DNA from: Chrysochromulina parva | Taxonomy: Eukaryota > Haptophyta > Prymnesiales > Chrysochromulinaceae | Assembly: GCA_002887195.1 (NCBI GenBank) | Contig: PJAB01001678.1 | Coordinates: 1 to 12,911, forward strand | Length of the DNA stretch: 12,911 nucleotides | Reading direction: 5' to 3' | Shown: in pieces, positions 7,228 to 12,911 of the stretch | Numbering within the stretch: position 1 is the stretch's first letter | Layout of the letters: each line of letters begins with the position of its first letter | Program-made: the position numbers and the translations under genes | Notes under the pieces: model-generated | What the model saw: only the letters and a program-made list of their open reading frames with translations | Database searches by the model: none | Told to the model about the DNA's origin: nothing

Positions 7228-7259
7228 GCGAAAAATAAGCGCGTTGCAAAAACGCTACG

Positions 7260-7438
7260 TTAGAAATTTCGGCGCGTTGTTTCGGTGCGTTCTGGTCGAA
7301 CGCTCGGCTCCAGTCGGCTCTTGAACACAGCTGGCAACGGAGGCACATCGCACACTTGAGCGACGAGCGAACGCATCCGAGCGCATCCGAGAGCATCGAC
7401 TGCCAGCAGTCACCTGAGCGCATCGAGCACCCGACACC
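7260..7438 (+). promoter_or_regulatory. Upstream region of the 653-aa gene
   Basis: These bases run from the foldback element to the ATG at 7439 and presumably hold the 5' UTR. GCGCATCCGA-like and GAGCGCATCGA-like short repeats recur between 7366 and 7430. No TATA box or other named element is visible. Confidence 0.35.
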
Positions 7439-9400
7439 ATGGACATGACACCCACAAATCCCGAGGGCTCCTACTGGGAGTTCCTGCAGATGCTCTGGCA
7501 ATCCACAGCAGACGCCGCTGATGCTGAAGACGGCCCTGCCCTTGGTTGGCGCGGCAGTCCAATCGCGGAGGTCGCCTTTTTCCGGCACGGTTTCGTGCGT
7601 GCCTGGTACTTCACGGCGAAAGACGGCACGGTGAAGCGCAAGCAAAAAAAGAGCCTCAGCGTCGCCGAGCTCTCGAAGCGCCTGTGCGCTGGCAATCCGC
7701 TACCATCCGCGAACGTTCCTCTGGAAAACGATCCTGGCGAGGTTGTGGCGCTCGCCGTCTTTGGGCCGGATGGCCTCATGGACCTTCGAGGCCGGATGGG
7801 CTCTTCGGTGGCCGCGCTCGAGCGTGGGCCGCTGCGCTGGCTCCTCGATGTTGACGACGCCCAGCGGCGCCATGAGCTGCAAGCGGTCGTCAAGTACGTG
7901 CGGAATCGTGGCGAGCGCGAGGCGGTTCTGCGCTTCGACTGGCGCGCGCAGGTGAGCCAGTACGAGCTGCGCAGTGCGATGGCACCGCTGCAGGCCGGCT
8001 CGTCGCACACGGTCGTGCCCGCGTACCAGCGCCTGTCCACTCACGGTCCCGTCATGTACTACTCGGAGAAGGAACGACACGTTCCTGAGGCGGCCGTGCG
8101 GAAGGCGACAGAGGTGTGCGAGGGGTTGGCGAGCCGCATCGCCGGTAAGAACACACCGCGGGAGGAAGTGCACATCTGCGCCGACTTCAAGCTGCTCGGC
8201 GGCGACAAAGTCGTGCTCCTCTGGGCTGGAAGTGCCGCGGGAGACGAAGCCTTCCCCGCATATGCCTTCCCCGCGTCGATGAAGGCGGCCGAGCTGCCTC
8301 AGGAGGCGACCGCCGCGCCACCGCGCGAGCCGGTGCGCCTCGCCCTGCTTCAGGCGCAGCCCAAGAGCGGCCGTGGCTCGTCGAAGAGCTCCTCGGAGAG
8401 CGCCATGATCTCGAGTGCACGTGGCTCGAGGGGCTCCTCGGAGAAAGTGCCCGGCCTCAACCTCTTATGCTCACGCTACTTCATCTGCCGTGGATGCGGG
8501 CGCACCGAGCCGCGGAACCTTGCGCTGCAGCCCGCGCGTGACATGTCCGCGTACCGCGCCATGGAGGTCTACTCTGGCGAGGGCGCGCCTGACGCCCATG
8601 ACGACCCCGAGGCCGAGGACGACGTTCTTGAAGAGTTGCTGCGCCCTCAGAATGCGCTGCTGCCCGCGATCTTGACCTCCGAGCGCGCGAAGACGCTGCC
8701 CTCGAGCCTGCGCCCGACGACCGCGACGGCGTCCGCTACCGCTCGACTCGCCTCGCCTCGCTTGATCGTGCGCACCGATGCTGGCGGCGACGGCGGCACG
8801 GCCAATTCGATCACGCCCCTTCGAGGAACCGTACCCGGCTGGCATCAGGCCGCCATGTGCGCCGAATGCGCCGCCAAGGAAGCGGCACCGGTGGCGCCGC
8901 CTCGACGTGCCGAGGCCCTGTCGCTGCGTGCCAAGAAGCTCAAGGAGACACTCCGTCTCGCTGAGGAGGCCACCGGCGCCGCCGACCCGCCCACCTTCGC
9001 GACGCTCAAGTCGGCGCGCAGTGAGTCGGGTCCAGGCATCAGCGGGGGAATGCTCGCGATGGCACTGTCGCTGCGACGGGACGAGGCACACGTGGGGAGG
9101 ATGGGGGAGGGGCAGGAGGGAGATCAGGGGACCGCCGACGGCAAGCAGGAGGCGGCAGCGGAGCGCGCGTCATTTGAGACGGCGCTGGCAGAGTCGGCGC
9201 CCGCGCCAGCTACCAACGCGGCGGCACCCGCAGACGAAGCGGCGGCGCCTGCAATCGACCCCGCGCACAACTTGATCAGTGCCGCGCATGGCGGCGCGAC
9301 AGCGTCAAGACTCCTCGGCGTCGAACGCCGAAAGGGCGATCCTGCAAATCCACGCTGGTTGGCACAATTTTTGCCGCTAGGTCCTGTGCCGGTACCGTAG
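7439..9400 (+). CDS. 653-aa protein of unknown function with two separated CxxC pairs
   Basis: This is a single-exon frame with a strong start context (ACCATGG). I do not recognise the family. The N-terminal 280 residues look globular (SPIAEVAFFRHGFVRAWYF at 40-58; CADFKLLGGDKVVLLWAGSA at 247-266). A Ser-rich linker (about 309-336) follows. C350-x2-C353 (FICRGCGR) and C474-x2-C477 (MCAECA), 121 residues apart, could form one bipartite zinc site. The final 180 residues are Ala/Glu-rich with a helical stretch (489-512). There is no signal peptide or membrane segment, so a cytosolic or nuclear protein is likely. Codon usage matches its neighbours. A zinc-binding structural protein is the most that can be inferred. 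Confidence 0.75.
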   Translation: MDMTPTNPEGSYWEFLQMLWQSTADAADAEDGPALGWRGSPIAEVAFFRHGFVRAWYFTAKDGTVKRKQKKSLSVAELSKRLCAGNPLPSANVPLENDPGEVVALAVFGPDGLMDLRGRMGSSVAALERGPLRWLLDVDDAQRRHELQAVVKYVRNRGEREAVLRFDWRAQVSQYELRSAMAPLQAGSSHTVVPAYQRLSTHGPVMYYSEKERHVPEAAVRKATEVCEGLASRIAGKNTPREEVHICADFKLLGGDKVVLLWAGSAAGDEAFPAYAFPASMKAAELPQEATAAPPREPVRLALLQAQPKSGRGSSKSSSESAMISSARGSRGSSEKVPGLNLLCSRYFICRGCGRTEPRNLALQPARDMSAYRAMEVYSGEGAPDAHDDPEAEDDVLEELLRPQNALLPAILTSERAKTLPSSLRPTTATASATARLASPRLIVRTDAGGDGGTANSITPLRGTVPGWHQAAMCAECAAKEAAPVAPPRRAEALSLRAKKLKETLRLAEEATGAADPPTFATLKSARSESGPGISGGMLAMALSLRRDEAHVGRMGEGQEGDQGTADGKQEAAAERASFETALAESAPAPATNAAAPADEAAAPAIDPAHNLISAAHGGATASRLLGVERRKGDPANPRWLAQFLPLGPVPVP

Positions 9401-9497
9401 AGTCTGTCAGACCCCGTGCGGCGCCCAGACGAATGATAACATGTACCGGGAGAAGTTTCCCCCCCGGTGTCTTTTTACCGGGAGAATTCCGCACGAC
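9401..9497 (+). promoter_or_regulatory. Very short gap before the amidohydrolase, with 32-bp-period repeat
   Basis: Only 97 bases (40 if the ATG at 9441 is used) separate two same-strand genes. TACCGGGAGAA occurs at 9444-9454 and again at 9476-9486. ACCGGG (9445-9450) and CCCGGT (9463-9468) form an inverted pair. GTCTG/CAGAC (9402-9412) is a small perfect inverted repeat just after the stop. The amidohydrolase promoter must overlap the coding region of the preceding gene, unless the two share a transcript. Confidence 0.5.
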
Positions 9498-10490
9498 ATG
9501 TCGATCCGAGCGATGTCAAGAAACATTGTTGATGCGCACTTCCACTTCTTCGACCCGCCCAATAACCCGTTCAACAAGTTTCTCGGCTCGTTTGGCTGCC
9601 CAGCCTACTTACCCGAGCAGTACGCCGAGCATTCCGCTGGACTCCCGATTCGCAAGACTGTGCACGTCGAGGCCATGTGTGACAGCGCGATCGGCGAGGC
9701 TCTGTGGGTCGAAGGCCTCGCAGATGCGGGCAGGTGCAACGTTGCGGCCATCGTCGCGGGCGTCAATCTTGCCGACGAGGACGCTGAGGCTCAACTGGAT
9801 GAAATCAAGGCCAAGTGCCCGCGCCTGCGCGGCAACCGCTACATCATCGACTATGCCGGTCCGTTCGACGGGGGCAACAATGCGACGCATCCTAACATGG
9901 TGCGCCACGGCGGCGGCGGCGGTGTCGACTACCTGCGCGATCCTGCCGTGGCACCCGCCTTTGAGAAGGGCTTTGCCGCCCTCGCGGTTCGCGGTCTCAG
10001 CTTCGACCTGCAGTGCGCGCCCGAGCAGCTGCCTGCGGCCGCAGCTCTGTGTGCCAAGTACCCGATGGTGCCTGTGGTTATCGACCACATGGGGAAGCCA
10101 CGTCACCTGCTGGCCGACGGCAGTGCCGAAGATACGGCCAAGATCACCGAGTGGCGCCAGGGTATGAAGCTGATGGCGGCGCTGCCGCAGGTGTGTGTGA
10201 AGCTCTCGATGCTAGGCTACGCGGTGCCGGGCTGGCACGCGGACGCTGCCAAGGAAGCGCTGCTGAAGAGCCTCGTGCTCGAGACCATCGAGCTCTTCGG
10301 CCCCGCGCGCTGTATGTTCGCGTCCAACTTTCACATCTCCGCCGCGGGCTCAGACTCGGACGGCAAGAGCGACACTGGGCCCGAGATGCCCGAGCTGTAT
10401 GGCAAGTTTGAGAGCTGGGTGGCGGACAGAAGCGAAGAGGACAAGGTGCTCCTCTTCGCCGGCGCTGCGGAAGCGTTTTACAAGATCTGA
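9498..10490 (+). CDS. Amidohydrolase-2 family metal-dependent hydrolase (COG3618-like)
   Basis: This is a 330-aa protein from the ATG at 9498. An in-frame ATG at 9441 would add 19 residues of repeat-derived sequence, and one at 9513 is also possible. The family is the TIM-barrel amidohydrolase group containing lactonases such as L-fuconolactonase and sulfomuconolactone hydrolase. Visible motifs are DAHFHFFD (H14 and H16, metal-binding HxH), TVHVEA (H56), VIDHMGKP (H197) and CMFASNFHI. In the last motif N277 sits where many relatives have the catalytic or metal-binding Asp of GSDWP; an Asn is also found in some COG3618 members. Length and domain coverage are complete, with no targeting peptide in this version. 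A hydrolytic role on a lactone or ester is inferred; the substrate is unknown. Confidence 0.92.
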   Translation: MSIRAMSRNIVDAHFHFFDPPNNPFNKFLGSFGCPAYLPEQYAEHSAGLPIRKTVHVEAMCDSAIGEALWVEGLADAGRCNVAAIVAGVNLADEDAEAQLDEIKAKCPRLRGNRYIIDYAGPFDGGNNATHPNMVRHGGGGGVDYLRDPAVAPAFEKGFAALAVRGLSFDLQCAPEQLPAAAALCAKYPMVPVVIDHMGKPRHLLADGSAEDTAKITEWRQGMKLMAALPQVCVKLSMLGYAVPGWHADAAKEALLKSLVLETIELFGPARCMFASNFHISAAGSDSDGKSDTGPEMPELYGKFESWVADRSEEDKVLLFAGAAEAFYKI

Positions 10491-11059
10491 TCTGGCCATC
10501 CTCAATTTATGGCGGACTCACAGAGATGGGCCATTTCTGGGATGCCCTGTGATGCTGTGTGCGACCACCCGCGAGCCGCGAAGGGCGCGCGGAGCGCGGC
10601 GGAGCGGCGCACTTTTTTGACCTATAGGGGGACCTAGCCCACTACTCAGGTAATTACCTCATAGGCTTTGAACAGCGTGGCGGACACGTGTCCGCGGCGG
10701 ACGGCGCGGGCCCGAGAAACGCGGCGGTCTCGACGACGGTGTAACGTCTCACGATTCAGGACGGGAGAGCGAGAGGCGAGTGCTCGAGCGGAGAGGACGT
10801 TCGTTGTTGAATTACGATCATTGATACGTTAGTCGCGTGCCGTTTCTATAGAATTACGGACAAGTCAGAAGTCTCTCTTCCCCTCATCCACGGTCAAGCG
10901 TCGCAAATACCGCGCCCAAAAGCGTGACATGGCCAATGAAAGTCGACCGCTCGACCCCCGCGAGGTCCGCGCCGAGCCTGTGCGCTAACTTCCCGCTGCT
11001 CGCAAGCTCTCTTTCCTACTCGTATGTGGGTGTGGGCGCCTCTCGTGCGGACGGACGCC
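10491..11059. other. 569-bp gap between convergent genes, with palindrome cluster
   Basis: No gene is seen. Three perfect palindromes occur within 75 bp: CCTATAGG (10621-10628), AGGTAATTACCT (10648-10659) and CGGACACGTGTCCG (10681-10694, with a CACGTG core). A GC-rich run (about 10568-10611, CGCGAGCCGCGAAGG then GAGCGCGGCGGAGC) comes before them. Since the flanking genes both end here, these are 3' UTR or spacer sequences, possibly with regulatory sites. Confidence 0.5.
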
Positions 11060-12385
11060 TCACTTGAGGATGCAGCCCAGCAGACCCGCCCCTGACCACT
11101 TTTGGGGCGTGAGCGTGAGCTGCAGCTGCTTCACTTGCTGATCCTTATCGCTCATACGCACGACGATGACGTCGATCGGCTTGCCCACGCTCGCCTTGAC
11201 TACGGGGACGATCGACTCGGAGACGCCTTTGTACCCGTCCGCCTGGACGGGGCCAAAGGCGATGATCGAGTCGCCCTGGCACAGCCCTGCCTGCATCGCG
11301 GGCGACGCGGCATACACGGTGCCAACAGTGCACATCGACTTGCCCCCGGGTAGCTGCTCGTGCCAAGTCACGAGTAGGTCGGGGCGCTGCTGCTTGAGCG
11401 ATTGGCTGAGCGCCATGCCGGCGACGGACACCTTGTTGCCGCCGAGGTATAGCTTCGTCAGCTCGAGCGCCGTGCCGCCCGCGAGCGCCTTTAGCAGCAC
11501 GTGCACACCTGCGTCCGTCAGCTTGTTGAAGGTCAGGTCGATCTCTTCGACTCCTGAGACCTGCGAGTGGCTGAGCGCCTCGAGCAGCGCCCTGAGGTGC
11601 ACGTCGCTCACGGCCAGATTGCTCAGCTTCAGCGCCCTGGTCGTGCTCGGGTTGTTGCGCAGCTGCTTGAGCACCTCTCGCATCTTGAGCGGCGGCAGCT
11701 CCTCATCGTCGTCCTCTGACGGCTCGAGTTGCTTGGGCGGTGGCTTGGGCGGCGGCGCCGTGGGCAGCGCCGAAGGTGCGGTGGCGGCGGGGGCCGGCCC
11801 CACTGATATCGGCTGCGGCATCGGCACGGGCACGGACGGCGTCGCGTACATGCGGCCACCCGCCGCCGGAAGAGGCTTCTGTCTGGCTGCCTCTGCAGTC
11901 ACCTCTGCCTGCAGCTCCTTCATCTTGGCGACCACGGCTGCCTTGACGCAGCTGACGCCCTGCTTACGCATCGCCTCCGAGAGCGCTGAACCGCGGCTCT
12001 GGGTCTCGAACTCGACCTCGAGGTCGTCGAGGCTCTCGGCGCTCACGTCGGGAAGCCTGAGCGAGCCAGACGCTGACTCTTTTGTTGCGCCGTCCTCGCC
12101 TACGAGATCTCCCTTCCATTTGAGCTTCATCTCGAGCTGGTAGATGATGAAGGTGCGTGCCTTGCGGTTGTTTACCGATGCCTCACCCGTCGTCTCGCAG
12201 CTCTTGATCTCAATATTGGAGAGCGGGCCGTCGGCCGGGAAGATGTTTCCCTTGACCGCCTCGTTGAGCTGCTCCTTGACGTGCGCCGAGACGTCCTTGG
12301 TCGTCCAGTGCCAATTGTTGCAGTTCGCGCCGTCCGCGCGCTCCTTGACGATCCAGCGCTCGTCGCCTTCTCCGAGCAACGCCAT
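11060..12385 (-). CDS. AHA1 N-domain, leucine-rich repeat and Nas2/PSMD9-type PDZ fusion protein
   Basis: This is a 441-aa, single-exon protein with ATG in fair context (GGAATGG). Residues 1-165 match the Hsp90 ATPase activator AHA1 N-domain: GEGDERWIVKERAD, N21-C-N-N-W-H-W27, GEASVNNRKAR (67-77) and KLKWKGDL. A Pro/Ala linker and acidic patch (SEDDDEELPP, 223-232) follow. Residues about 249-340 are ribonuclease-inhibitor-type leucine-rich repeats (EIDLTFNKLTDAGVHVLLKAL). Residues 348-440 match the C-terminal PDZ of the proteasome 19S base assembly chaperone Nas2/PSMD9 (SPAMQAGLCQGDSIIAFG; the KWSGAGLLGC ending is characteristic). The AHA1 C-terminal domain is missing. Inferred role: a cytosolic Hsp90-binding adaptor that may hold a client by a C-terminal tail. 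The domains are firm; the function is not. Confidence 0.92.
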   Translation of the reverse strand: MALLGEGDERWIVKERADGANCNNWHWTTKDVSAHVKEQLNEAVKGNIFPADGPLSNIEIKSCETTGEASVNNRKARTFIIYQLEMKLKWKGDLVGEDGATKESASGSLRLPDVSAESLDDLEVEFETQSRGSALSEAMRKQGVSCVKAAVVAKMKELQAEVTAEAARQKPLPAAGGRMYATPSVPVPMPQPISVGPAPAATAPSALPTAPPPKPPPKQLEPSEDDDEELPPLKMREVLKQLRNNPSTTRALKLSNLAVSDVHLRALLEALSHSQVSGVEEIDLTFNKLTDAGVHVLLKALAGGTALELTKLYLGGNKVSVAGMALSQSLKQQRPDLLVTWHEQLPGGKSMCTVGTVYAASPAMQAGLCQGDSIIAFGPVQADGYKGVSESIVPVVKASVGKPIDVIVVRMSDKDQQVKQLQLTLTPQKWSGAGLLGCILK

Positions 12386-12911
12386 TCCGGATCGTCGCGA
12401 TTCGTTGTCTAGAGGTCATGTCAAGCCAAGTCGAAGATACGTCCCAGAAAAACATGAGGACTGATGATAGAGACAGTATGTACAGTGAGTCTCCGCGGCA
12501 TTGAGAGGGTGGGGGTAGGGGGGGGGGGTCCCGGAGAAACGTGCGATTCTGCGCAATTGTCTTTTTTGCGTCGCTATTTTTCTTCATGCGGCGACCTCGC
12601 ACCATCGCGGCTTCTGTGCAGTGGGCATGAGGCCGCTCAGTGTCGATATTCGCTGGGGCATCGTCCTCACTGTACTCGTCGATGGTCTTAGCTTCGAACA
12701 GGTGTGAAAGCGGTTCAAGAAGCTGCACATAGTTCTCGCAGAGGACAGCGATGTGCGAGCTGGCCTGCTACCGAGACCACAACGACGTTGTGAAGCCGAC
12801 TGGGCCCAGGCGCCGCCTGATAGCACATTGATGAATAGGACTCCATCCAGTTTGACAGCAAGCGGCATTGCGTGCGAAGCTTCCATGCGAGTTCAGCCTG
12901 CAGCTCCCGTG
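12386..12911. other. Terminal region: G-run and possible partial exon
   Basis: These 526 bases contain no confident gene. The upstream and 5' UTR sequence of the AHA1-fusion gene starts at 12386. A G-rich run lies at 12507-12528. On the minus strand a frame immediately after TAGCAG (complement of 12765-12770) reads HIAVLCENYVQLLEPLSHLF, then an acidic stretch, down to about 12600. It looks protein-like and is preceded by a plausible 3' splice site, but the rest of any such gene is outside the window. Confidence 0.3.
12507..12528 (+). repeat. G-rich run (possible G-quadruplex)
   Basis: The pattern is GGG-T-GGGGG-TA followed by eleven G residues, which can supply four G-tracts. It lies about 120 bp upstream of the AHA1-fusion start codon, on that gene's template strand. 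The long homopolymer may also be miscounted by sequencing. Confidence 0.6.

Larger units (their letters stand above)
6928..7259. mobile_element. MITE-like foldback element with 19-bp inverted termini
   Basis: AACGTAGCGTTTTTGCAAC at 6928-6946 is matched exactly, inverted, at 7243-7261. A TTA triplet flanks each side (6925-6927 and 7260-7262), which would fit a 3-bp TWA-type target duplication as in PIF/Harbinger MITEs, although the termini do not follow that superfamily's usual GGG/GGC start and TTA overlaps the right repeat. The interior is non-coding and repeat-rich: four copies of CGCGTTTAGTTTT, an internal extra copy of the terminal core AGCGTTTTTGCAAC (7007-7020), a 7-bp-arm hairpin (7155-7171) and a long perfect palindrome (7186-7227). 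No transposase is encoded. Non-autonomous element status is inferred from structure only. Confidence 0.55.

Noticed and set aside
9433..10167. 244-codon plus-strand frame overlapping the amidohydrolase
   Set aside because: It is Arg/Ser/Pro-rich without motifs, while the overlapping frame has a full amidohydrolase.
11166..12143. 325-codon plus-strand frame opposite the AHA1-fusion gene
   Set aside because: It is a Ser/Ala-rich mirror of a strongly supported coding strand.
12584..12886. 100-codon minus-strand frame starting with ATG near the window end
   Set aside because: It has no recognisable domain and biased composition. The neighbouring frame after TAGCAG looks more protein-like, so I list the region only as uncertain.

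Overview
The window looks like nuclear DNA of a GC-rich, gene-dense single-celled eukaryote, most plausibly a microalga. A haptophyte or similar lineage is a guess from base composition and from Ala/Gly/Pro-rich linkers, not a demonstrated placement. The evidence for a eukaryote is a GT-AG intron that restores an intact methyl-CpG-binding domain, a spliceosome subunit (CCDC12/Cwf18), an ankyrin-RING protein, an AHA1-type Hsp90 co-chaperone module, good Kozak contexts, and no bacterial operon signals. I see no tRNA, rRNA, CRISPR array or autonomous transposon.

Layout. Bases 1-567 hold an array of nine dyad-symmetric 9-mers at 21-23 bp steps, then a CCAAT/ATTGG pair and three copies of a 17-mer. 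These lie upstream of gene 1 (568-3598, +, one intron), a 959-aa chromatin-type protein with MBD, Myb/SANT and Tudor-like domains. Gene 2 (3984-4382, +) is CCDC12/Cwf18. Gene 3 (4538-5935, -) converges on it and encodes an ankyrin plus RING-H2 protein with a repetitive Pro/Ser tail. Gene 4 (6218-6772, +) diverges from gene 3 and encodes a small leucine-zipper protein. A 332-bp foldback, MITE-like element with a 42-bp perfect palindrome (6928-7259) lies ahead of gene 5 (7439-9400, +), a 653-aa unrecognised protein with two separated CxxC pairs. Gene 6 (9498-10490, +) is an amidohydrolase-2 family enzyme starting less than 100 bp after gene 5. Gene 7 (11060-12385, -) fuses an AHA1 N-terminal domain, leucine-rich repeats and a Nas2/PSMD9-type PDZ domain. 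The last 526 bases hold a G-run and a possible partial exon.

Functional reading. The genes do not form one pathway; this looks like ordinary, compact eukaryotic gene order with intergenic distances of about 40-670 bp. The most striking item is gene 7. It joins the Hsp90-activating module to the PDZ module of a proteasome-assembly chaperone in one uninterrupted reading frame, and lacks the AHA1 C-terminal domain. Second are the helically spaced palindrome array upstream of the MBD gene, and that gene's own domain combination.
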